Positions 7,995 through 15,941 of a stretch of DNA of 64,000 nucleotides are shown here, piece after piece. The notes below the pieces were generated by a model. It had not been told where the DNA came from. It ran no database searches and worked only from the letters and a program-made list of their open reading frames with translations. A program made the translations under genes and the position numbers. Position 1 is the first letter of the stretch. Every line of letters begins with the position of its first letter. Source of the stretch: Roseovarius sp. EL26 (GTDB lineage Bacteria > Pseudomonadota > Alphaproteobacteria > Rhodobacterales > Rhodobacteraceae); assembly GCF_900327775.1 (NCBI RefSeq), contig NZ_OUMZ01000007.1:1599606-1663605 (forward strand), read 5' to 3'.

Positions 7995-9449
7995 ATGAGA
8001 CGCCACCGCAACGTCAAGATCGTCGCCACATTGGGCCCCGCCTCTGAGACTTATGAAAGCATCCGTGCACTGCATGAGGCTGGCGCTGATGTGTTTCGTC
8101 TGAACATGAGCCACGGCAGCCACGATTCTATTGCAGAGAAACACCGCATCATCCGCCAGATCGAAGATGAGCTGGACAGCCCGATTGCGATTTTGGCTGA
8201 CCTTCAGGGGCCCAAACTGCGTGTTGGCACCTTTGCCAATGAGGCCGAAGAGTTGGTGTCCGGCGCGGCATTCCGCCTTGATCTGGATGAGACACCGGGC
8301 GATGCAACCCGCGCATGCCTGCCCCACCCTGAGATTTTCGCAGCCCTTGAACCCGGCGCTAGCCTGCTGGTTAATGACGGTAAAATCCGCTTGCGCGTCA
8401 CGACTTGTGGCTCAGATTTCGCCGAGACCGAAGTGGTCATTGGTGGTACGATTTCGAACCGTAAAGGTGTGAACGTTCCTGATGTGGTGCTGCCATTGGC
8501 CGCTCTGTCAGACAAAGACCGTGCCGATCTGGAGTTTGTTTGCGAGTTGGGTGTGGACTGGCTGGCGCTTAGCTTTGTGCAGCGCCCTTCGGATGTTGAG
8601 GAAGCACGCGAATTGGTGAAAGGCCGCGCGGCTGTTCTGAGCAAGATTGAAAAACCATCGGCCGTTGAAAGCTTCTCTGACATCCTTGCCGTATCTGATG
8701 GCATCATGGTGGCCCGTGGTGATCTGGGGGTTGAACTGCCGGTGCAAAACGTGCCGCCCATTCAAAAACGTCTGGTTCGCAAATGTCGTGCCGCTGCAAA
8801 ACCGGTGATCGTGGCCACGCAGATGTTGGAATCGATGATCGAAAGCCCGATGCCCACCCGCGCCGAAGTCAGTGACGTGGCGACCGCAATCTATGAAGGC
8901 TCAGACGCCATTATGCTATCGGCGGAATCTGCCGCGGGCAGCTACCCGGTGGAAGCTGTCACCACTATGGACAATGTCGCCCGAGAGGTTGAGACCGATC
9001 CAACCTATCGCGAGGTGATCATGGCATCGCGCAAGGTTGAACGCACAACTGTGGCCGAGGGCATCGTTTCTGCCGCGCGTGAGATCGCCGAAGCCACCGA
9101 TATCAGCTCAATCTGTTGTTACACGCAATCGGGCACCACGGCCCTGCTGATTGCGCGTGAACGCCCACAGGTGCCAATTCTGGCGCTCAGCAGCCTGCGC
9201 ACCACCGCCCGCCGTCTGGCGCTGAGCTGGGGTGTGGATTGCGTGATGAGCGAGGAGCTGGGTCGCTTCAAACATGCGGTCATTGGCGCCGCCCGTGCGG
9301 CCCGTTCTCATGGCTATGCCACCGAAGAAAGCCAGATCGTTGTCACCGCCGGTGTGCCGTTCAATGTGCCGGGCACCACAAACATTCTGCGGGTGGCCCC
9401 ATGTCAGGAAAGCCTGATCTATCCCAATGAACCTGACGACGGTGAATAA
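7995..9449 (+). CDS. pyk: Pyruvate kinase
   Basis: 484 residues, the usual length. Converts phosphoenolpyruvate and ADP to pyruvate and ATP, the last step of glycolysis and of the Entner-Doudoroff route that roseobacters use. Seen: KIVATLGPAS at the N-terminus, the substrate-loop RLNMSHGSHDS, LADLQGPKLRVG, the active-site LSKIEKPSAVE and MVARGDLGVELP, and the signature VIVATQMLESMIESP. The B-domain (about residues 75-165) and the C-terminal allosteric domain are both present. Followed after 123 bases by rpmI. Control by CceR is suggested by the site at 7894. Confidence 0.97.
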   Translation: MRRHRNVKIVATLGPASETYESIRALHEAGADVFRLNMSHGSHDSIAEKHRIIRQIEDELDSPIAILADLQGPKLRVGTFANEAEELVSGAAFRLDLDETPGDATRACLPHPEIFAALEPGASLLVNDGKIRLRVTTCGSDFAETEVVIGGTISNRKGVNVPDVVLPLAALSDKDRADLEFVCELGVDWLALSFVQRPSDVEEARELVKGRAAVLSKIEKPSAVESFSDILAVSDGIMVARGDLGVELPVQNVPPIQKRLVRKCRAAAKPVIVATQMLESMIESPMPTRAEVSDVATAIYEGSDAIMLSAESAAGSYPVEAVTTMDNVAREVETDPTYREVIMASRKVERTTVAEGIVSAAREIAEATDISSICCYTQSGTTALLIARERPQVPILALSSLRTTARRLALSWGVDCVMSEELGRFKHAVIGAARAARSHGYATEESQIVVTAGVPFNVPGTTNILRVAPCQESLIYPNEPDDGE

Positions 9450-9572
9450 AATAAGACAACACTGCCCTTGCGCCTTAAGGACCAAGCGCGTATAGGGCAG
9501 CTTCCTACCGCGCGTCCGGCCAACTTGGCATGCCGAGTCGCGCGTTCCCTACCGACCAAAGAGGAGCCGGAA

Positions 9573-9770
9573 ATGCCTAAGATGAAGACTAAATCAAGCT
9601 GTAAAAAGCGGTTCAAGATTACCGCAAGCGGCAAGGTTAAGACAGCCCAAGCTGGTAAACAGCACGGGATGATCAAACGCACCAACAAATTCATCCGCAA
9701 TGCACGCGGCACCACCACACTCAGCGAACCTGATGCGAAAATCATCAAGTCGATGATGCCCTACGGCTAA
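9573..9770 (+). CDS. rpmI: 50S ribosomal protein L35
   Basis: 65 residues, [20 protein letters not shown] at the start and a basic body, typical of L35. GGAG is placed seven bases before the ATG. A longer in-frame extension to 9468 was rejected because L35 begins at this Met. It pairs with rplT 14 bases later, as in nearly all bacteria. The usual neighbours infC and pheST are absent on both sides here. Confidence 0.97.
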   Translation: MPKMKTKSSCKKRFKITASGKVKTAQAGKQHGMIKRTNKFIRNARGTTTLSEPDAKIIKSMMPYG

Positions 9771-9784
9771 GGAGAATTTGAAAT

Positions 9785-10147
9785 ATGTCACGCGTTAAAG
9801 GTGGGGTAGTTACCCACGCCCGTCACAAAAAAGTCGTCAAAGCCGCCAAAGGCTACTATGGCCGTCGCAAAAATACCTTCAAGGTAGCGCGTCAGGCTGT
9901 CGACAAAGCCAACCAATACGCAACCCGCGACCGTAAGGCGCGCAAGCGTAATTTCCGTGCTCTGTGGATCCAGCGTATCAACGCCGCCGTCCGCAGCCAC
10001 GACGAAGCTTTGACGTACTCACGCTTCATCAACGGCCTGTCACTGGCTGGTATTGAAGTGGACCGCAAAGTTCTGGCCGATCTGGCCGTACACGAACCAG
10101 AAGCGTTCGGTGCCATCGTCGATCAGGCGAAAGGCGCCTTGGCATAA
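9785..10147 (+). CDS. rplT: 50S ribosomal protein L20
   Basis: 120 residues. Opens [19 protein letters not shown] and carries [17 protein letters not shown], the strongly conserved L20 N-terminal arm that binds 23S rRNA early in 50S assembly; the C-terminal globular part holds [28 protein letters not shown] precedes the ATG. In some bacteria L20 represses its own operon, but no pseudoknot leader was recognised here. A strong terminator follows. Confidence 0.97.
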   Translation: MSRVKGGVVTHARHKKVVKAAKGYYGRRKNTFKVARQAVDKANQYATRDRKARKRNFRALWIQRINAAVRSHDEALTYSRFINGLSLAGIEVDRKVLADLAVHEPEAFGAIVDQAKGALA

Positions 10148-10173
10148 TAAGCCAGTCGCATCGAGGGACAAGA

Positions 10174-10205
10174 AAACGCCGCGGGTTATGCCAGCGGCGT
10201 TTTTG
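10174..10205 (+). terminator. Intrinsic terminator after rplT
   Basis: Stem ACGCCGC / GCGGCGT with an eleven-base loop, flanked by an A run and followed by TTTTGTTTG, 27 bases after the rplT stop. Classic Rho-independent form. Confidence 0.88.
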
Positions 10206-10449
10206 TTTGCGGATCACCTGTGCCGGGCAAAGCCTGACCGCGGGTGGGCGTCGAACCCTGTTCTAAGAAACGCTTTATCTATCAAAGCACGTCCGGCATT
10301 TGAAAAATCACCGAACATCACAAAAGAGCCCGCCGGCACGTAAGAGGCATACCAACTACAAACGGCGCGCCTCTGATGCAACAAGACGGTCAGGCTCTGC
10401 CCGGTACGCTAGCGCGCTTGATTCCGGGCAAGAAGCTGTTTTGCAGAGT
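10206..10449. other. Gene-free stretch between rplT terminator and the Rieske operon end
   Basis: About 240 bases with no convincing gene, RNA or repeat. It lies between two converging operons; no terminator for the leftward Rieske operon is obvious in it. Confidence 0.5.
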
Positions 10450-11586
10450 TTACTCCGCTGCGACCAGTGATTGCTCGTACTGGCGGTCTTCTTCGGCCAA
10501 CCACAGCAGGAAGTCGTGCACTGTGCCTTCGTAGTCATCCCCTGCCAGTGGGCCAGATTCTGCATGGGCAGAATTGAGGGACACCTGCATGCGTTCCAAT
10601 TTCTCGCGGTCTTCACGGTTCACATCTTCCCAGAGCGAAATGCGCTGTGCGATGGTCGCATCGTCCAGCTCATCGCCGTAGGTCGACATGGTCCATTTGA
10701 CCTCGATCTCTTCAGGGCCACGTGGGAAGATCATCAATGACACCAGCAATGTCGCCGCTTGACTGGCCACCTGATTGGGGAAACGGGCAAACAGACTGGA
10801 GCGGCGGCGCTCGGCCTCGCTCAGGTCTGGTGCGCCATGGCCACGGGTTTCCGTCGCCTCGGGATAGTTCGCATTGTAGCTGGTAAAGCCCGGGCCGCTG
10901 GCGGCTTTTTTGGCCATGCCCGTGGGGGTGTAGCCGTGCAAGGTCTGTGGATGCACCACCGAGAGGTGATACCCTTCCATAAAATTCTCAACCAAACATT
11001 TCCAGTTGGTTTTCCATGTTTCCTGCGCAGAATGCACCAGGCGGAATTTCTCCGACTCGTAAGGGGCGACCAGCGTATCCAGAGCCTCGGCCTCTGACAT
11101 GGGGCGCGCAACCGGGTTCAGGTTGCAATAGATGAAACCACGCCAGATCGTGACGGCATAGCCATGCAGCTTGCATGATTTTGAATCAAAGCTCGAATTT
11201 TCCATCCGTGGTGCGCGCAACAAATCACCATCGCGACCGTAAGCCCACGCGTGGTAGGAACAGATGAAACGTTTAACGTTGCCCTGCCCCTCGGCCAACG
11301 GCATGCCGCGGTGGCGACAGACATTGGCCAGAACGCGGATTTCATCATCATCGCCTCGCACAACGATCAGCGGTTCTTTCAAGACCTGAATGGTAAAGAA
11401 GTCGCCGGGTTCCGGCACCTCGTCCACCCGGCCTAAACAGTGCCAGCCATCTTTCAGGACATGCTCACATTCCCAATCGAAATAGGCTTGCGAGGTATAA
11501 AACACCCCCGGCAATCCACGTGGGCCATCTTTTGGCAGGGCTGCAAGGTCCTGCAATGTGCTCCGAAGTTCTGCAATCTCAGGCAT
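10450..11586 (-). CDS. Rieske oxygenase large subunit (downstream copy)
   Basis: 378 residues of the ring-hydroxylating/Rieske mononuclear iron oxygenase family. The N-terminal Rieske domain shows CRH, sixteen residues, then CSYH, which bind the 2Fe-2S cluster. The catalytic domain shows ENFMEGYHLSVVH, the two histidines of the mononuclear iron site. Many single-component members of this type demethylate or hydroxylate quaternary amines such as glycine betaine, carnitine or stachydrine, but the substrate here is unknown. GGGAGG just before the ATG at 11586 fixes the start and removes eleven spurious codons; both tandem copies then have the same length. Needs a reductase that is not encoded nearby. 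Confidence 0.88.
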   Translation of the reverse strand: MPEIAELRSTLQDLAALPKDGPRGLPGVFYTSQAYFDWECEHVLKDGWHCLGRVDEVPEPGDFFTIQVLKEPLIVVRGDDDEIRVLANVCRHRGMPLAEGQGNVKRFICSYHAWAYGRDGDLLRAPRMENSSFDSKSCKLHGYAVTIWRGFIYCNLNPVARPMSEAEALDTLVAPYESEKFRLVHSAQETWKTNWKCLVENFMEGYHLSVVHPQTLHGYTPTGMAKKAASGPGFTSYNANYPEATETRGHGAPDLSEAERRRSSLFARFPNQVASQAATLLVSLMIFPRGPEEIEVKWTMSTYGDELDDATIAQRISLWEDVNREDREKLERMQVSLNSAHAESGPLAGDDYEGTVHDFLLWLAEEDRQYEQSLVAAE

Positions 11587-11615
11587 GGTATCCTCCCTTT
11601 GTCCTGTCTTTCTCG

Positions 11616-12752
11616 TCAACTATCTGCGTCGACGCGCGCCATCAGATACTGTGCGAAATCATAATTTGGCCGCTCCAAGTGGCTTAGGTGACCCGGTTTT
11701 GCCATGCCAGAGCTGATCCCGTTGAACACTTTCTCGGTGCAGCCACGATCCTCAACGTTCACGTCATCCAGCAAAGTCTTGAGATCGGCAAAGTTCTGCT
11801 GTGCATCTGCGTCATCTTTGTAATCATCCGACATGCCGCCGCCAAAACGGATATGCACCTTGCCCGGGGCCACAGGATGCAGCGACAGATACCAGAAGTA
11901 TCCGGGCGTCAGTGTGATCAGTAGGCTTGGGTAAATCGCCAATAAGAACGTCGTGCGGCGCTCGTCACCTTGCAGGCGCGTATTGCTGGGATGCGCCATC
12001 GCAATTTTCAGCGATTCCTCCTTGAGGATGGTGTGGTAGTTGAAAGCTGGGAGACCCGGAGGGCAGATCATGTCCTCAAGCTTGGACAGGCCACCGATGG
12101 TTCCCGCGTGACAGACTGGCAGATGATAACTTTCCATGAAGTTCTCGGCCAGAACTTTCCAGTTGGTGTCCCAGACGTGCTCTTCATAGAACGCCTCGGT
12201 ATAGTTAGTCATATCATAACCACCGATCAGCTCTTCGACCTGCGCCAGTTGCTCGGCCACTGGTGGGGCATCAACGTTTAGAGTGATGAACACCCAGCCC
12301 AGCCATTCCTCGCAACGAACTTTGGGCAGCTTGTACTGATCTTTGCAGAAGCCTTCGTTCAGGGTCATCGCAGGCGCACCCCGCAAGGAACCATCAAGGT
12401 TATACGTCCAGGCGTGATAAGGACAGACGATGGACCGCGTATTGCCCTTGCCGTGCAGCAGGGTCGACATCCGGTGCAGACAAACGTTTGACATCGCCTG
12501 CAGATTACCCTCACGATCCCGAATGACCATCACCGGCTGCTCGGCCAGCTTGGCAGTGGTGTAATCACCCGGATTTTTAAGGCTATCTGCGCGGCCCACG
12601 CAGAACCAGTCCTTGGCAAAGACCTGATCCAGTTCCTTTTGCATGAAATCGAGTGAGGTATAGACCTCGGGCGGCATGGCGCGGGCTTGCTCGAATGGCA
12701 CAGCGGTATTTGCGCGCAACGCCTCAACGGCATCGATGTGATCTTTGGCCAT
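11616..12752 (-). CDS. Rieske oxygenase large subunit (upstream copy)
   Basis: 378 residues, paralogous to the next gene, which starts 29 bases after its stop. Rieske ligands are CLH, sixteen residues, CPYH (near residues 92-112); the iron site is ENFMESYHLPVCH, with the acidic third ligand probably in the segment around NVEDRG near residue 335. The two copies differ widely outside these motifs (for example LSKLEDMICPPG against LHGYTPTGMAKK), so they are old duplicates with probably different substrates or a mixed oligomer. Preceded by a 400-base region without genes that should hold the promoter. Confidence 0.88.
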   Translation of the reverse strand: MAKDHIDAVEALRANTAVPFEQARAMPPEVYTSLDFMQKELDQVFAKDWFCVGRADSLKNPGDYTTAKLAEQPVMVIRDREGNLQAMSNVCLHRMSTLLHGKGNTRSIVCPYHAWTYNLDGSLRGAPAMTLNEGFCKDQYKLPKVRCEEWLGWVFITLNVDAPPVAEQLAQVEELIGGYDMTNYTEAFYEEHVWDTNWKVLAENFMESYHLPVCHAGTIGGLSKLEDMICPPGLPAFNYHTILKEESLKIAMAHPSNTRLQGDERRTTFLLAIYPSLLITLTPGYFWYLSLHPVAPGKVHIRFGGGMSDDYKDDADAQQNFADLKTLLDDVNVEDRGCTEKVFNGISSGMAKPGHLSHLERPNYDFAQYLMARVDADS

Positions 12753-13152
12753 GACGAACCTTTCATCTTTAAGCGTGGTGTTAGATGTGCGGCGCGGGCT
12801 TCATCTTGGGCCAGCCACCTACAGGGAAGTCTCTTGCTGAGTCGCAGGTAACTACGCGGGGCCCGTCAGATAAAGTAAAGTATACCTAATTTAATCTTAG
12901 GCAAATTCTAACCGGCTCTGACCAACTAGGGATGCACAGCCCACGATCTGTACTTTACCATATCTAGGCGACTATGCGTGCAAGTCGTATAGGGTTCTCA
13001 GACCTTCTGTTTTCCAGGAATGATGATCCCAACGGCATACACAGTTGACTTTATAGTCAGAGCCGCGAAAATAACCATTACCAACAAGATATATAGAAAT
13101 ATTTATTGCCTCTTGAGATACGTAAATTGAACGATTGATTTTGGAGAATATA
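12753..13152. promoter_or_regulatory. Divergent control region, Rieske operon / peptidoglycan-binding gene
   Basis: 400 bases with no credible gene. The right half is AT-rich. An inverted repeat with five-base arms, CCTAA and TTAGG around a seven-base spacer, lies at 12885-12901 about 135 bases before the Rieske start and could be an operator. GGAG at 13143 serves the rightward gene. No riboswitch or small RNA was recognised. Confidence 0.45.
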
Positions 13153-14355
13153 ATGGGGACCCGCATCAAACCTTCTATCGTCATCGCTTTATCCCTGTCG
13201 GTAGCGTTGCCATCGATTGCCCAAGCAGATTGGAAAGATGATCTTGCGAAAGGTGCGGTTGGTCTCATTATCCTTGAGAGCGCGAAGCAAAGTCAAAAAC
13301 AGAGCAATACGCAAAAGAACACCCAAAAGGATTCTAAAGGAACCAAAAAAAAATCAACGCAGAGTGGGTTTTCACGTGGCGAGCGGATTCAGATACAAAA
13401 TGCGCTGAATGCCATGGGTTATAATGCCGGAGTTGCTGATGGCGCTCTGGGCAAAAAGTCCCGTGCAGCAATCACTCGTTTTCAGGGGGCCATGGGGTAT
13501 TCTCAAACGGGTGCTCTGACACGTCCTCAGTTCAATCATCTGGTCAGTGTCGCACCTGCGGCAGGGTCTGGGAATGCCTTTACGCAGGCCAATCCGGACC
13601 GCCAGCTCAACCCAAATGAAGTAAGCTTGCTGCAACAAAGCCTCGCTAAACTGGGCTATTATTTTGGGTCGATTGACGGGCAAGCAGGCAAGGGCACCGC
13701 CAATGCGGTTTCAAGCTTTCTGACGCAAAATGGTCATGACCCCTATCAGACATCTCCGCTCAAAGCACTGGTACTGGCCGGGCAAAAATCCAACACACCA
13801 ATCCCTGCTCATCTCGTGCAGGAAGCCAGCTCAGGCCATGGGGGATCTGGTGTATTTGACGAGCCATCGACAGGCTCAGGTCAGCAACAGGCAAGCGACG
13901 TTTTCGGCGCCCCTCAATCTGGACAATCTGCGACACAATCAAATGAGGCCGCAGCCATGTTCGGAGGCACGCAAACCGGAAGCACCGACCAGCAACAACA
14001 AGGCGGCGAAGCAGCGCAGGGGCAATCACAAAGCGGATTAGATGTATTTGCCGCGAGCCCTCAACCCGCCGATGCATCGCAACAAACCGGCAATGCAACC
14101 GCAACGACCCAACAACCCCAAAGCAACCTTGATGTCTTCTCGCTTGATGCTGATCAGGCAGAAACCAGCGACACCAGTTCAATAAATGCGGCCCAGATAC
14201 CCGAAAATTCTGAACAGTCATCAATGGCGGAGCTATTCCAAGTCGGTGGGTCTACAACTGATCAGGCAGAAGTGACAGACACTGCGACTGAAGCCAATCA
14301 AAATCAGACCGCCTCGCAGGGCGGCCTGGACGTGTTTGAACTGGGCAGCGAATAA
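13153..14355 (+). CDS. Secreted peptidoglycan-binding protein with repeated LDVF-type motif
   Basis: 400 residues. A signal peptide (VIALSLSVALPSIAQA) exports it. A short Lys/Gln-rich linker (about 45-70) leads to two peptidoglycan-binding-1 domains: ALNAMGYNAGVADGALGKKS (about 84-103) and SLAKLGYYFGSIDGQAGKG (about 163-181). The remaining 170 residues look disordered, rich in Q, S, T, A and G, and hold seven short acidic-hydrophobic motifs ending in Phe (VFDEP, DVFGAP, AMFGGT, LDVFAAS, LDVFSLD, AELFQVG, LDVFELG). GGAG six bases before the ATG at 13153 sets the start. It converges on an unknown secreted protein gene five bases away. Function in the envelope is inferred. Confidence 0.78.
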   Translation: MGTRIKPSIVIALSLSVALPSIAQADWKDDLAKGAVGLIILESAKQSQKQSNTQKNTQKDSKGTKKKSTQSGFSRGERIQIQNALNAMGYNAGVADGALGKKSRAAITRFQGAMGYSQTGALTRPQFNHLVSVAPAAGSGNAFTQANPDRQLNPNEVSLLQQSLAKLGYYFGSIDGQAGKGTANAVSSFLTQNGHDPYQTSPLKALVLAGQKSNTPIPAHLVQEASSGHGGSGVFDEPSTGSGQQQASDVFGAPQSGQSATQSNEAAAMFGGTQTGSTDQQQQGGEAAQGQSQSGLDVFAASPQPADASQQTGNATATTQQPQSNLDVFSLDADQAETSDTSSINAAQIPENSEQSSMAELFQVGGSTTDQAEVTDTATEANQNQTASQGGLDVFELGSE

Positions 14356-14372
14356 GCCTCTTATTCAGAGGC
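14356..14372. terminator. Possible shared hairpin between convergent genes
   Basis: GCCTCT and AGAGGC with a five-base loop lie exactly between and across the two converging stop codons. No T run follows on either strand, so it may be a weak bidirectional terminator. Confidence 0.35.
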
Positions 14373-15665
14373 CTGCTGTGCGGTTGCTTCCACCTTCGTC
14401 AATGTTCCGCTGAAATTTTCCCAACGTTCTTCAGGCTGGGCTTGGCCCAGTTTATTCTTCTGAACAAGTGCCTGACCAGAAATTGGCAACACGCCACCTG
14501 CTGCCTTTTCATAATCGACACTGCCGTAATATGTAACAACCGTATCCGCGACTTTCTTGACCGTGCCATCAATAGCTTTGCTTTCTTTGGTCGGCGTTGA
14601 AATCTGTAGTACAAAGGTCGAGTTTCCAACCGCAGCTGAACCGGTAATATTGGTAACGCTAGGGCCGGTAATATCTGAGCCGGGCGAGTTCAACTCGCCT
14701 TTGCCCACAGCCCGGAACCCCTGTTGCTGAAACTGCGCGGTCAAAGCCTGCTTGACGCCCAAGGTCTCAATGCTCAATGGTGCAGTCAATTTCAGGTAAT
14801 CCGCAGCGCTTTGACTCGGATGGGTATAGGTTTCCACACGTACCACCGCCTCGGATGAGAGACCAAAAAGCTGCCCATCCGTTGGAAACACCTGGATCAT
14901 GCGTTCACCGTTATTGGCAGCCCGTACATTGTAGCTAACGATTGCATACAGCTGGCGCCCAAACGTATTAAATAGAGTTCGCGCATCGTTTTCCGGCAGG
15001 GTCAATGTGGCACCGAATGGAAAGGAATTTCCTGAATGACGTTGGCCACTTTCGTCAACAACGTTGAAGCGCCAGGGGAATTCATTCGCGTTGACCGACG
15101 TCCCTTGCAAAGCACGTTGAGCACAATACTGCACGCCGCTTTGTTCATTTATGGTGCCAGAAATAGGATGTGAGCTTTGCACACTACGGACATTTGTCAG
15201 AGGCAATGCACCGGTCGAAAATGCATATTCTCCGGTGTCGATTGTGTACATCACATCAAAACGTGAACGAATATCTACCCCAGCCACAACGGATCTAATT
15301 TGATCCTTAAGTTCGAAAGATTTCACAAAGTAATCCCTGCGCTCAAATTCGCTGGAAAACGCTGCATCGCAATTAAATTGCGGATCGTGTGACATAATGT
15401 AGATCAAGAAATTCACGTAAAAACTCGGATCATCCCAGACCGCAGGATTGGATCGGATGTATTGAAATAAGGAGCGCGCATAAAGGTCACGCATGCTGAT
15501 GACCTTGGCAGTCTTTATGATGTCCACCTGTGTTGCGCTGCCTTGCGTTTGCGCAAAACTTGCAGAAGCGCAAAGACCAAGACCAGCAGCCCCAATCAAG
15601 GACAACACAGCACGGCGAAGGGAATGATGGATGGGTTTAGGGGCAATAATATTGAATAATTTCAT
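14361..15665 (-). CDS. Secreted protein of unknown function
   Basis: 434 residues; I do not recognise the family. A clear signal peptide (AVLSLIGAAGLGLCASASFAQ) follows a basic start. The mature part contains two single cysteines (in FNCDAAF and QYCAQRA) that could form a disulfide, and a C-terminal half that reads as beta-strand rich (VETYTHPSQ, STFVLQISTPT, VVTYYGSVDY). No transmembrane segment or lipobox is seen. The ATG at 15665 starts the signal peptide; the frame reaches 49 codons further but without leader logic. It converges on the LDVF-motif protein, and no operon partner lies upstream, where an ABC exporter gene is divergent. Confidence 0.72.
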   Translation of the reverse strand: MKLFNIIAPKPIHHSLRRAVLSLIGAAGLGLCASASFAQTQGSATQVDIIKTAKVISMRDLYARSLFQYIRSNPAVWDDPSFYVNFLIYIMSHDPQFNCDAAFSSEFERRDYFVKSFELKDQIRSVVAGVDIRSRFDVMYTIDTGEYAFSTGALPLTNVRSVQSSHPISGTINEQSGVQYCAQRALQGTSVNANEFPWRFNVVDESGQRHSGNSFPFGATLTLPENDARTLFNTFGRQLYAIVSYNVRAANNGERMIQVFPTDGQLFGLSSEAVVRVETYTHPSQSAADYLKLTAPLSIETLGVKQALTAQFQQQGFRAVGKGELNSPGSDITGPSVTNITGSAAVGNSTFVLQISTPTKESKAIDGTVKKVADTVVTYYGSVDYEKAAGGVLPISGQALVQKNKLGQAQPEERWENFSGTLTKVEATAQQASE

Positions 15666-15941
15666 ACTTAACTCGGCTTTATTCAGATGTATTTCTATCA
15701 AGGAGCGTACCATGCTTCCCTTTGATTTCCAGACTCTTTTGGTAGCGGTGCCTCGAAAATTCATCGGAGGTCGACCTATTTCGTCGCCAACATCCGGATG
15801 CCAGCGCTGCATTTGACAACAAATCTACGGCCTTTATTGAAATTTCACCTCATCACACCGCATGTGGTCAAACTGTCCTCTTGACCCCGCGGCTTGTGAT
15901 CGCCAAACAACGCTGCAGCATAAAACAGAAGGTAGAACACC

